Shown here: piece after piece, positions 53,385 to 61,870 of the stretch | Layout: every line of letters starts with the position of its first letter | Numbering within the stretch: the stretch's first letter is position 1 | Assembly: GCF_020423045.1 (NCBI RefSeq) | Contig: NZ_CP081943.1 | Span: 1,674,001-1,738,000 of the forward strand | Length of the DNA stretch: 64,000 nucleotides | Direction of reading: 5' to 3' | DNA from: Pseudomonas sp. MM213 | Lineage (GTDB): Bacteria; Pseudomonadota; Gammaproteobacteria; Pseudomonadales; Pseudomonadaceae | Made by a program: the position numbers and the translations under genes | The notes under the pieces: generated by a model | Database searches by the model: none | What the model saw: the letters and a program-made list of their open reading frames with translations, nothing else | What the model was told of the DNA's origin: nothing

Positions 53385-54166
53385 CAGGCTTTTCCTCGTG
53401 GTCGATGCCAGGGCGTCAACAACCCGCCCAACCGTTTGATCAGCAGGCTGCTGCCCATGCCGAGCACGCCGATCAGCAACATGCCGACGACGATGTCGGC
53501 GTAGTTCTGGATGGTGTAGGACTCCCAGGTGTAATAACCGATGCCGTACTGGCCGGAGATCATTTCGGCGGTCACCAGGCAAAACCACGAGGTGCCCATG
53601 CCGATGGCGAGGCCGGTGATGATGCTCGGCGCGGCGCCCGGCAGAATCACCTCCAGCAGAATCGCCCGACGCCCTGCCCCGAGGCTTTTCGCCGAGGCAA
53701 TCAGGCGCCGGTCGACGCCTTCGACGCCGTGCACGGTGTTGAGCAGGATCGGGAACAGCGCGCCGGTGAAGGTGATGAAGACCATCGACAGTTCCGACGA
53801 CGGGAACATCAGGATCGCCAGGGGAATCCAGGCCACGGCCGGGATCGGGCGCAGGACTTCCAGTGGTGGCAGCAGCAAATCTTCGGCCCATTTCGAACGA
53901 CCGATGGCCAGGCCCAACGCGATGCCGATGATCAGCGCCGCGAGGTAACCGGCGAAGACCCGGCTGAGGCTGCTGCTCAGGTGCTGGGCGAGTTTGCCGG
54001 AATCGCCCAGGCCCAGAGCGGCTTCGATCACCGCCAGCGGTGTCGGGACATTGGCGAAGGTGACCAGGCCGAGGTTCCAGTGGTGGCTGGCGGCGAGTTG
54101 CCAGAACAAAAGGCAGAGCAGCAATGAAGCTGCCCTCGGGATCCAGCGCTTTATAGATCGGGACAT
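53384..54166 (-). CDS. ABC transporter permease, SsuC/TauC-like
   Basis: A 260-residue permease with six membrane segments and an EAA loop (IASAKSLGAGRRAILLEVILPGAAP). Typical of sulfonate, nitrate or taurine importers. It shares ATGA-type overlap with the ATPase and follows the binding-protein gene after a REP pair. Confidence 0.9.
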   Translation of the reverse strand: MSRSIKRWIPRAASLLLCLLFWQLAASHHWNLGLVTFANVPTPLAVIEAALGLGDSGKLAQHLSSSLSRVFAGYLAALIIGIALGLAIGRSKWAEDLLLPPLEVLRPIPAVAWIPLAILMFPSSELSMVFITFTGALFPILLNTVHGVEGVDRRLIASAKSLGAGRRAILLEVILPGAAPSIITGLAIGMGTSWFCLVTAEMISGQYGIGYYTWESYTIQNYADIVVGMLLIGVLGMGSSLLIKRLGGLLTPWHRPRGKA

Positions 54167-54180
54167 ACATCTTCCTCCCC

Positions 54181-54266
54181 CTGTAGGAGCCGGCTTGCTG
54201 GCGATGGTGTGTCAGCTACATTGATGTCGACTGACACTCCATCGCCAGCAAGCCGGCTCCTACAGG
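54181..54266. repeat. REP pair
   Basis: CTGTAGGAGCCGGCTTGCTG and its inverted copy, inside the transporter operon between the binding-protein and permease genes. Confidence 0.85.
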
Positions 54267-54286
54267 GGATTGCGGGGTTCTGGCGG

Positions 54287-55693
54287 TTAGCGGGCGGCTA
54301 CGGCCTGGGTGGTGGCGTCGGTGAAGTCGAGGACTTTGCCGCCCTGGGCCGTGGCGAATTGCTGGGCCTGGCCCTTGAGCAGGAACGCGCTGAGGCGCCC
54401 TTTCGCGTCACTGGCAAACCACGCCTGATCCGCCAGCAACTTGATCCCGCTGTCACTCGCCTGGGCATACACCGCGCGGATGTTTTTGCCTTCGGACTTC
54501 AAACCGGCCAATGCGGTGAACGCCGACTCCGCCGAGGCGTATTGACGCACTTTCGGCTCGCCGCGCACCCAGATCTCGGCCACATGACTGAAGTCGGTAA
54601 TGGCTTTGCCGCTCAACGCATCCACTGCCTTGAGCGGGGTCTGACCGTAGTTGGCCAGTTGCGCGGTGTAGTCCAGCTTCGAGGCCTTGAACGCGGCGCG
54701 GATGTACTGGTCATCAATGAAGGTGTTGAGGTCGAGACCGCGATCAGCCTTCTTCAGCAGCTTGAGGGTGTCGATGGCGGTGCCGACCGCCTGGCGATAT
54801 TCCGGCTTCCAGCTCAGGTCGCGGGTCTGCACGCCGAGCGGGCCGTGGAACAGGTAATTGACCTCGGCATCGACGCCGGTGACCTTGGCGATCAACTCGC
54901 TGTACTTCTCGGGTTCTGCCGCCAATAACTGGTTGGCTTCGAGGCTGGCGCGCAGGTACGCGACGACGATTTCCGGGTACTTTTTCGCGTAGGCCTGATC
55001 GACCAGCGCACCGTGGAACGTCGGCGTATTCGCCTGTGAACCGTCATAGATCTTGCGAGCGAAGCCACGGCTCGGGAACATTTCGGCGAACGGCACAAAG
55101 TCGGCGTGGGCGTCGATCTTCCCGGCCTGCAATGCGGAACCGGCGACTTCCGGCGGCTGGGCGATGATGTTCACGTCTTTGAGCGGGTCCCAACCCTGAG
55201 CCGCCACGGCGCGCAGCAACATGCCATGGGCGGTCGAGGCGAACGGCACGGAAATGGTCTTGCCCTTCAACTCGGCCAGTGATTGCACGCCCGAAGCACT
55301 CGGCACGACGATGCCGTTGCCGCTGCCCTTGATGCTGCCCGACAGCACGCTGATAAACAGGCTGTGCTTGCCGGCGGTTTCAAACGCGACACCGTTGAAC
55401 GAGCCGGGGAAATCGGCCATCGCGCCGAAGTCCAGTTTGCCGGCGACCATCTCGTTGGTCAGAGGCGCGCCGCTGGTGAAGTTCTTCCACTCGACTTCGT
55501 ATTTGGCGTCTTTGTATTGGCCATCGTGGGGCAAGTATTTGTCCAGCAGGCCGAGCTCGCGAATCAACAGGCCGCCGGCGGCGCAGTTGATCGTGGTGTC
55601 CTGGGTGCCGATGGCAATGCGGATGGTTTCGGCGGAAGCCGACAAGGTGAAAGAAGCCAGTACCAGACCGGCCAATGCTGCACGCAATAACAT
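54287..55693 (-). CDS. ABC transporter substrate-binding protein (SsuA/NMT1-like)
   Basis: A 468-residue periplasmic binding protein, longer than SsuA (about 320). It has a signal peptide (ASFTLSASAE), then ETIRIAIGTQDTTINCAAGGLLIRE and the NEMVAGKLDFGAMADFPGS segment that lines the pocket in this family, with a C-terminal extension after about residue 330 that may form a further domain. ATG 55693 follows GAGGGGAC. The ligand is unknown; the partner flavoprotein suggests a sulfur compound. Confidence 0.88.
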   Translation of the reverse strand: MLLRAALAGLVLASFTLSASAETIRIAIGTQDTTINCAAGGLLIRELGLLDKYLPHDGQYKDAKYEVEWKNFTSGAPLTNEMVAGKLDFGAMADFPGSFNGVAFETAGKHSLFISVLSGSIKGSGNGIVVPSASGVQSLAELKGKTISVPFASTAHGMLLRAVAAQGWDPLKDVNIIAQPPEVAGSALQAGKIDAHADFVPFAEMFPSRGFARKIYDGSQANTPTFHGALVDQAYAKKYPEIVVAYLRASLEANQLLAAEPEKYSELIAKVTGVDAEVNYLFHGPLGVQTRDLSWKPEYRQAVGTAIDTLKLLKKADRGLDLNTFIDDQYIRAAFKASKLDYTAQLANYGQTPLKAVDALSGKAITDFSHVAEIWVRGEPKVRQYASAESAFTALAGLKSEGKNIRAVYAQASDSGIKLLADQAWFASDAKGRLSAFLLKGQAQQFATAQGGKVLDFTDATTQAVAAR

Positions 55694-55823
55694 GGGTGTG
55701 TCCCCTCGAATCATTTATAGGATGTTCGTCTCCGCCACGATCAGGGCGTGGTGGGAAACGAGGGGTGTTGGGTGAATCCAGCGTCCGGTGTTTCCGGATG
55801 GCTTTGGGTTGTCTGGGCGGGCC

Positions 55824-55920
55824 TCATCGCTGGCAGGCCAGCTCCCACAAGGTTCTCTGTTGCCAGCGAAATCCGTGTCCCACTGAAAATCCCTGTGGGA
55901 GCTGGCCTGCCAGCGATGGC
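55824..55920. repeat. REP pair (GGCCAGCTCCCACA subtype)
   Basis: ATCGCTGGCAGGCCAGCTCC and its inverted copy CTGTGGGAGCTGGCCTGCCA, a different subtype from most in the window. Confidence 0.8.
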
Positions 55921-55930
55921 GTCCTGTCAG

Positions 55931-56176
55931 TCAACGCAGCAAATAAGGGATTTCGACTTTCACCGCCCCGGTCGGGCAGTCCTTTTCGCAGGGCATGCAG
56001 TACCAGCATTCGTCGAAGGCCATGTAGGCCTTTTGCGTGGCCGGGTTGATCGCCAGCAGGTCCATCGGGCAGACGTCGACGCACACGGTGCAGCCTTTGT
56101 GGGCGATGCACAGGTCCTCGTCGACCGTGACGGGCGCGTTGGAACGGAAGAAAATTTCCTGGGGTTGATAGGCCAT
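55931..56176 (-). CDS. Two-cluster ferredoxin, AprB-like
   Basis: An 81-residue protein with two [4Fe-4S] sites: CIAHKGCTVCVDVCP (C-x5-C-x2-C-x3-C) and CWYCMPCEKDCP (C-x2-C-x2-C-x3-C). It is shorter than AprB of sulfate reducers. It lies 25 bp after the flavoprotein gene on the same strand and is its likely electron partner. ATG 56176 follows GAGAGACC; a longer frame upstream does not look coding. Confidence 0.88.
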   Translation of the reverse strand: MAYQPQEIFFRSNAPVTVDEDLCIAHKGCTVCVDVCPMDLLAINPATQKAYMAFDECWYCMPCEKDCPTGAVKVEIPYLLR

Positions 56177-56201
56177 TTGTCGGTCTCTCTTATAGTCAGG
56201 C

Positions 56202-57932
56202 TCAGGCCGCAAAGGCACCGACGCGCAGCCGGTCGTAGGCCTGCATTTCTTCGGCATCCAGCGGGATGATGTAGGGCTCGACGGCTTTCTTGAAACTGCT
56301 CATCTGGCCGTTTTCATCCTTCTTCAAATGGCAATGGCAGAACCAGTCGCTGTCGTTGCGTTGCGGGTGATCGACCCGATAGTGGTAAAGCCCCCAGCGA
56401 CTTTCGGCGCGGAACAACGAAGCGCGGGCGGCCATTTCGGCGCAGTCGCGGATCATGCTGACTTCCATGGCGCGCATCAGTTCGTGGGCGTTGTGGGCCT
56501 TGATCTGATCGAGATCGCGCTGGATATCGCTGAAACGCTGCAGGCCGATCTGCATCTTCTTGGTCACTTTCGGCGGTTGCAGGTAATCGTTCACGAAGCG
56601 TCGCAGCTTGTACTCGACCTGGGCCGGCGGCAGTCCGTGTTCGCGGTCCAGTGGCGCGTAGACCCGCGCTTTCTCTGTCTCGATCTGCTTGGCATCGACC
56701 GCTGAAAATTCGCGACCGGCGACAAAATCCGCTGCGTTGGTGCCGGCAAACCAGCCGTAGGTGAACGCGCCAAGCATGTAGTTGTGCGGCACGGCGGCCA
56801 TGTCACCCGCCGAATACAAACCCTTGACCGAGGTTTCGGCCTTCTCGTTGACCCACACACCCGACGCCGAATGCCCGCTGCAAAAACCGATTTCCGAGAT
56901 GTGCATCTCGACCATCTGCGTGCGGTAATCGGTGCCGCGATTGGCGTGAAACTGGCCGCGACTCGGGCGTTCGTTGCTGTGCAGGATCTCTTCGATGTTC
57001 TGGATGGTTTCCTCGGCCAGGTGATCGAGCTTGAGGAACACGGGGCCGTTGCCGCTTTCGAGTTCCTGGTGGAACTCCCACATCATCTGGCCGCTCCAGT
57101 AGTCGCACTCGATGAAGCGCTCGCCCTTGTTGTTGGCGGTGTAGCCGCCCAACGGGCCGGTGACGTAGGCGCAGGCCGGGCCGTTGTAATCCTTGATCAG
57201 CGGGTTGATCTGGAAGCATTCGAGGTTCGCCAATTCGGCCCCGGCGTGATAAGCCATGGCGTAACCGTCGCCGGCATTGGTCGGGTTTTCGTAAGTGCCC
57301 ATCAGGTAACCCGAGGACGGCAAACCGAGGCGCCCGGCAGCACCGCACGCGAGGATCACCGCCTTGGCCTTGATCACATGAAAATCGGCGGTACGGCAGT
57401 CGAACCCCATCAGACCGTTGACCGCGCCCTCTTCGTCCGTCAGCAAGCGCGTGCAAACCACACGGTTGGTGATGCTGACCCGGGCGCGTTTCAACTGGCG
57501 GTACAGGACTTTCTTGATGTCATGCCCTTCCGGCATCGGCAGCACGTATGCGCCCATGTGGTGGACCTTTTTCACTGCGTAATCGCCGGTTTCGTCCTTC
57601 TCGAACTTGACGCCCCAGCGGTCCAGTTGCTCGATGGTTTCGAAGCTGTGGGTGGCGTAGGCATAGACCGCTGCCTGATTGACGATGCCGTCGTTGGCGA
57701 TGGTGATTTCCTTGGTGTACTGCTCCGGCGTGGAATGGCCGGGAATGATCGCGTTGTTCAGGCCGTCCATGCCCATACTGATCGCGCCGCTGCGTTTGAC
57801 GTTGGCCTTGTCGATCAGCAACACGCGCAGGTCGCGGTTGCGCTCCTTGGCCTTGATTGCCGCCATGGGACCCGCCGTGCCACCGCCGATCACGACGATG
57901 TCGTATTCCTGTTCGAGGGTACTTCTTGTCAT
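56202..57932 (-). CDS. AprA-like FAD flavoprotein (fumarate reductase/succinate dehydrogenase family)
   Basis: A 576-residue flavoprotein. FAD motif GGGTAGP near residue 16, KRSGAISMGMDGLNNAI and the GPLGGYTANNKGERF, GDMAAVPHNYMLGAFT segments recall adenylylsulfate reductase alpha and relatives. It lies after the GntR gene with four bases of overlap and before its ferredoxin. In an aerobic heterotroph a role in dissimilatory APS reduction is unlikely; oxidation or reduction of an organosulfur compound imported by the neighbouring transporter is more plausible. Function inferred. Confidence 0.85.
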   Translation of the reverse strand: MTRSTLEQEYDIVVIGGGTAGPMAAIKAKERNRDLRVLLIDKANVKRSGAISMGMDGLNNAIIPGHSTPEQYTKEITIANDGIVNQAAVYAYATHSFETIEQLDRWGVKFEKDETGDYAVKKVHHMGAYVLPMPEGHDIKKVLYRQLKRARVSITNRVVCTRLLTDEEGAVNGLMGFDCRTADFHVIKAKAVILACGAAGRLGLPSSGYLMGTYENPTNAGDGYAMAYHAGAELANLECFQINPLIKDYNGPACAYVTGPLGGYTANNKGERFIECDYWSGQMMWEFHQELESGNGPVFLKLDHLAEETIQNIEEILHSNERPSRGQFHANRGTDYRTQMVEMHISEIGFCSGHSASGVWVNEKAETSVKGLYSAGDMAAVPHNYMLGAFTYGWFAGTNAADFVAGREFSAVDAKQIETEKARVYAPLDREHGLPPAQVEYKLRRFVNDYLQPPKVTKKMQIGLQRFSDIQRDLDQIKAHNAHELMRAMEVSMIRDCAEMAARASLFRAESRWGLYHYRVDHPQRNDSDWFCHCHLKKDENGQMSSFKKAVEPYIIPLDAEEMQAYDRLRVGAFAA

Positions 57933-58681
57933 GCCTGCGCCCCTTTGTGCCGGTCGATCCGCAGGCGGTACTGGAAGGCATCGCCACGGTAGTAAAGGTG
58001 TTCGAAGTCCACGGGTTGGCCGCTGGCATCGTGGGTCAGACGCTCGATGCGCATGATCGGCGAGCCGGGTTCGATGTTGAGTGCCTGGGTCAGGTCGCTG
58101 TCGGCGAGGACGGCATCGATGGCCAGATCGGCATGACCGAGGGCCAGGCCGCAGTCGTTTTCGAGGATCAGGAAGATGTCGCGGGTGACCAGATCGGCCT
58201 TTTCCAGCCGTTCGCCGATGGCTTTGGGCAGGTAGGTGATTTCCAGTGAGATCGGCTCACGGTTGATCAGGCGCACCCGCTTGATCTGCGCCACGATCTC
58301 GCCTTCGGCCACCTGCAAACGCTCGGCGACGAGTTTGTCGGCGGGGATGAATTTGAAACTGCGCAGGCGGTTGATCACCTCGTAGCCGCGCCCGGTCATG
58401 GACTCGGCGAGGCCTTGCAGGGTGCTGACGTTCTGGAAGGTTTTCGGCTTGGCGACGAAGGTGCCCTTGCCGTGAATCTTGAAGATCAGCCCTTCTTTTT
58501 GCAGATCGCCGAGGGCCTGGCGCACGGTGATGCGGCTGACTTTGAACAACGCGCCAAGCTCGCTTTCCGAAGGCATCTGGCTGTCTTGCGGGTATTCGCC
58601 GTCGAGAATGCGGGCACGCAGGACGTCACGCAGTTGAGTGTGCAAAGGAACACTGCTGAGGGAGAGAACGTTATCGGTCAT
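57929..58681 (-). CDS. GntR/HutC family regulator
   Basis: A 250-residue regulator with an N-terminal winged helix (MPSESELGALFKVSRITVRQALGDLQKEGLI, HGKGTFV) and a C-terminal UTRA effector domain (about 90-240). First gene of the AprA-like cluster; its 3' end overlaps the flavoprotein start. Nested palindromes upstream (58686-58717) are likely its operator, so autoregulation and control of the cluster are expected. Confidence 0.92.
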   Translation of the reverse strand: MTDNVLSLSSVPLHTQLRDVLRARILDGEYPQDSQMPSESELGALFKVSRITVRQALGDLQKEGLIFKIHGKGTFVAKPKTFQNVSTLQGLAESMTGRGYEVINRLRSFKFIPADKLVAERLQVAEGEIVAQIKRVRLINREPISLEITYLPKAIGERLEKADLVTRDIFLILENDCGLALGHADLAIDAVLADSDLTQALNIEPGSPIMRIERLTHDASGQPVDFEHLYYRGDAFQYRLRIDRHKGAQA

Positions 58682-58685
58682 GGCA

Positions 58686-58717
58686 GATCACTTGTTATAA
58701 CGAGTTATGACGTGATC
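58686..58717. promoter_or_regulatory. Nested palindromes upstream of the GntR gene
   Basis: GATCAC (58686-58691) and GTGATC (58712-58717) form outer arms; inside lies CTTGTTATAACGAG (58691-58704), an imperfect palindrome around the perfect GTTATAAC. The site starts 5 bp before the start codon. Candidate operator for the GntR/HutC protein. Confidence 0.5.
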
Positions 58718-58807
58718 TTAGAGTTCTAGTACTGGGGTTGAGAAATACTGTTTGAGAATAAGGTTAGATTCGTGGGATGGCGCGTTACCTGACGCACCGC
58801 GCTGCAT

Positions 58808-59157
58808 GGATCGCCAGCAAGCCGGCTCCTACAGGATTCTCGTCAACCGAACATTCCCGGTACACCCACGCACTTGTAGGAGCCGGCTTGCCGGCGATGG
58901 CGTCCATGAAATCGCCTTCGCCGGCAAGCCTGGCTCCTACAGGATTCGCGTCAACAGAACATTCCCGGCACGCATACGCACTTGTAGGAGCCGGCTTGCC
59001 GGCGATGGCGTCCATGAAATCGCCTTCGCCGGCAAGCCGGGCTCCTACAGGATTGGCGTCAACCGAACATTCCCGGCACGCATGCGCACTTGTAGGAGCC
59101 GGCTTGCTGGCGATGGCGTCATTGAAGTCACCTTCGCCGGCAAGCCGGGCTCCTACA
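58808..59157. repeat. 108-bp tandem array of REP pairs
   Basis: REP pairs repeat with an exact 108-bp period: CTTGTAGGAGCCGGCTTG starts at 58873, 58981 and 59089, preceded by a partial unit from 58808. Spacers (GCGTCCATGAAATCGCCTTC) and linkers (AACATTCCCGGCACGCAT) repeat too. It reaches the stop codon of the Dyp peroxidase gene. Open frames through it are artefacts. Confidence 0.92.
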
Positions 59158-59159
59158 AA

Positions 59160-60047
59160 TCAACCGACGCGCAGTGCGCGCAAATCCAGTCGACCGTCCT
59201 TCAGCGGTGGGCACCAGTAGTAGCCGCCGGTGATCGGGCGACTGATGCGGTACAAGCCGTCGGTGATGCCATCTTCCAGACCGCTCATGCGGCGCAATTG
59301 GGCTTCGAAGGCGTCGAGGGAGAAACCGAACGCGAGGAACATCAGACCAGCGCGATCCCCTTCGATCCACGGCATCGAGCGGCGGACCACGAACGCTTCG
59401 GGGGCGAAGCTTTCCTGGGCGGTGCGTTTAACGTGGGCAGAGATCGGCGCGTCATCGATTTCTTCGTTATCGCTCAAGCGACGGCCCATGATGTTGTCCT
59501 TTTCTTCAGACGGCATCGCATGGAAGCCCTTCAGGTCGTGCTGCCACTGCTGGATCGCGGCGAAGCTGCCACCGACCACACCGTCAGCGCCCTCACCGAC
59601 CAGCGCGGCAGCCACGGCGGCTTCGTTGTGCGGGTTTTCGGTGCCGTCTTCGTAACCGGTCAGGTCGTGGCCGGTGAGGTGGCGGAACGTTTCGTTCATC
59701 TGCACCAGGCGCAGGGCCGGTGCCAGCGCGGCTTCGATGGCGGTGGCGCGATTGAGCAACTCGCCACGGTCGACACCATGCAACCAGCACCACAGCGCGT
59801 GCTGGGTCGACGGGTTGTCGACACCGACGCCGGTCAGTGCCGGAAACGACCGCAGCCCGTCGATCTGCACGTGCAGCGCCTTGACCAGGGATTCACCGAA
59901 ACCGGCCACCGCCGATTTCCCGTCCACCAGCAGCATCAATTTTTCGAGCGCGGCCGGCAGAGCATCGACGGATTCCAGCGCGAAGAACATATGACGGGCT
60001 TGAGGTGGAACGGGGGTGGCGAGGATGCCCGGCTGGTAGTAACTCAT
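59160..60047 (-). CDS. Dyp-type peroxidase
   Basis: A 295-residue dye-decolourising heme peroxidase. The GxxDG motif (GYEDGTENP, near residue 132) and the distal Arg region are present, and the heme-binding His falls in the middle of the chain (SAHVKR). No signal peptide, so cytosolic. Its last codons abut the REP array. Confidence 0.93.
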   Translation of the reverse strand: MSYYQPGILATPVPPQARHMFFALESVDALPAALEKLMLLVDGKSAVAGFGESLVKALHVQIDGLRSFPALTGVGVDNPSTQHALWCWLHGVDRGELLNRATAIEAALAPALRLVQMNETFRHLTGHDLTGYEDGTENPHNEAAVAAALVGEGADGVVGGSFAAIQQWQHDLKGFHAMPSEEKDNIMGRRLSDNEEIDDAPISAHVKRTAQESFAPEAFVVRRSMPWIEGDRAGLMFLAFGFSLDAFEAQLRRMSGLEDGITDGLYRISRPITGGYYWCPPLKDGRLDLRALRVG

Positions 60048-60233
60048 ATGAACTCCTTAATAAAGAGCATGAAGTTTACCCGCAGCGTCGGCCGTTGTGT
60101 GTTCTCAGGTCAAAAGATCGCGGGTTCATCAAATCGGCACTTAAAAAGTCGAGGCAATAAGGCGTATAACCTTTGAAGTGAATTCTGAACTGCAAGCCGC
60201 CAGCGCATGGCTTACATCACATGGAGTAGCGAC

Positions 60234-61859
60234 ATGACCACAGCACACATCCTCGGCAACCTGTTTCCCGACGCCAGCGACATCCCAGAAAAGTACCGCC
60301 TCGACGGCCAGACCGAGCAACGTGAATACCTGGTCGATGGCGAACTGAAAACCTGGGCCGGCCCCCTCGCCCAAGTCCGCAGCCCGGTGTACCTGACCGG
60401 CGAAAATGGCGACGAACAAGTGATCCTCGGCAGCACGCCGCTGCTCGATGCCGACACAGCGCTGACCGCGCTCGACGCCGCCGTCCGCGCCTATGACCGG
60501 GGCCAGGGTTTGTGGCCGACCATGCGCGTGGCCGAACGCATCCAGCACGTCGAAGCGTTTCTCGGGCGTATGCGCGAACAGCGCGAAGCCGTGGTCAAGT
60601 TGCTGATGTGGGAGATCGGCAAAAACCTCAAGGACTCGGAAAAAGAGTTCGACCGCACCTGCGACTACATCGTCGACACCATCAACGCCCTCAAAGAACT
60701 CGACCGCCGCTCCAGTCGATTCGAGCTGGAACAGGACACGCTCGGGCAGATCCGCCGCGTACCGCTGGGCGTGGCGCTGTGCATGGGACCTTACAACTAC
60801 CCGCTGAACGAAACCTTCACCACGCTGATTCCGGCGCTGATCATGGGCAACACCGTGGTGTTCAAACCGGCCAAGCTCGGCGTGCTGCTGATTCGTCCGC
60901 TGCTGGAAGCGTTCCGCGACAGCTTCCCGACCGGTGTGATCAACGTCATTTACGGCAGCGGCCGCGAGACGGTCAGCGCGCTGATGGCCAGCGGCAAGAT
61001 CGATATCTTCGCGTTCATCGGCACCAACAAGGCCGCCAGCGACCTGAAAAAACTCCACCCGAAACCGCACCGTTTGCGCGCAGCGCTGGGCCTGGACGCG
61101 AAAAACCCTGGCATCGTTTTGCCTGAGGTGGACCTGGACAACGCCGTGAACGAAGCGGTCACCGGCTCGCTGTCGTTCAATGGCCAGCGCTGCACCGCGC
61201 TGAAAATCCTCTTCGTCCACGAAGACGTGGTCGAGGCGTTCATCGACAAATTCAGCGCCAAACTCGCCAGCCTCAAACCCGGCATGCCGTGGGAAAGCGG
61301 CGTAGCCCTGACACCGCTGCCGGAGTCGGGCAAGGTCGATTATCTGCACGGGCTGGTTGCGGATGCCGTGAGCAAAGGTGCCCGTGTGGTCAACCCGAAT
61401 GGCGGTGAAGCCCGCGCGTCCTTCTTCTATCCGGCGGTGTTGTTCCCGGTGACGCCGCAGATGCGCGTCTATCAGGAAGAACAGTTCGGCCCGGTGGTGC
61501 CAATCGTGCCTTACCGGCATCTGGACACGGTGATCGATTACGTCCTGGAATCGGACTTCGGCCAGCAACTGAGTATCTTCGGCACCAACCCGGTGGCGGT
61601 TGGCCGTCTGGTCGACACTTTCGCCAACCAGGTCGGGCGGATCAACCTCAACGCCCAGTGCCAGCGCGGCCCGGACACCTATCCGTTCAATGGTCGCAAG
61701 AACTCGGCCGAAGGCACGTTGTCGGTGCATGATGCGTTGCGGGTGTTCTCTATTCGCACGCTGGTCGCGACCAAGTTCCAGGAGACCAACAAGGACCTCA
61801 TCAGCGAGATCATCAGCGGTCGCAGTTCGAGTTTCCTGACCACCGACTACATCTTCTGA
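60234..61859 (+). CDS. NADP-dependent aldehyde dehydrogenase, GapN-like
   Basis: A 541-residue aldehyde dehydrogenase, longer than typical GapN (about 480). GPYNYPLNET, FKPAKLG, FIGTNKA and NGQRCTALK with the catalytic Cys are visible. It is of the kind annotated as non-phosphorylating glyceraldehyde-3-phosphate dehydrogenase; the general-base Glu is in the AALGLDAKNP region, where the usual LELGGKxP is replaced by LGLDAKNP. ATG 60234 follows GGAG. Divergent from the peroxidase gene. Confidence 0.85.
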   Translation: MTTAHILGNLFPDASDIPEKYRLDGQTEQREYLVDGELKTWAGPLAQVRSPVYLTGENGDEQVILGSTPLLDADTALTALDAAVRAYDRGQGLWPTMRVAERIQHVEAFLGRMREQREAVVKLLMWEIGKNLKDSEKEFDRTCDYIVDTINALKELDRRSSRFELEQDTLGQIRRVPLGVALCMGPYNYPLNETFTTLIPALIMGNTVVFKPAKLGVLLIRPLLEAFRDSFPTGVINVIYGSGRETVSALMASGKIDIFAFIGTNKAASDLKKLHPKPHRLRAALGLDAKNPGIVLPEVDLDNAVNEAVTGSLSFNGQRCTALKILFVHEDVVEAFIDKFSAKLASLKPGMPWESGVALTPLPESGKVDYLHGLVADAVSKGARVVNPNGGEARASFFYPAVLFPVTPQMRVYQEEQFGPVVPIVPYRHLDTVIDYVLESDFGQQLSIFGTNPVAVGRLVDTFANQVGRINLNAQCQRGPDTYPFNGRKNSAEGTLSVHDALRVFSIRTLVATKFQETNKDLISEIISGRSSSFLTTDYIF

Positions 61860-61870
61860 GGACCACGAGT

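Noticed and set aside
58808..59157. CRISPR-like array
   Set aside because: Both repeat and spacer recur identically at 108 bp; this is a tandem REP unit.
58752..60176. A 474-codon plus-strand frame with internally repeated peptide
   Set aside because: The repeats are the 108-bp REP array and the rest is antisense to the Dyp peroxidase.
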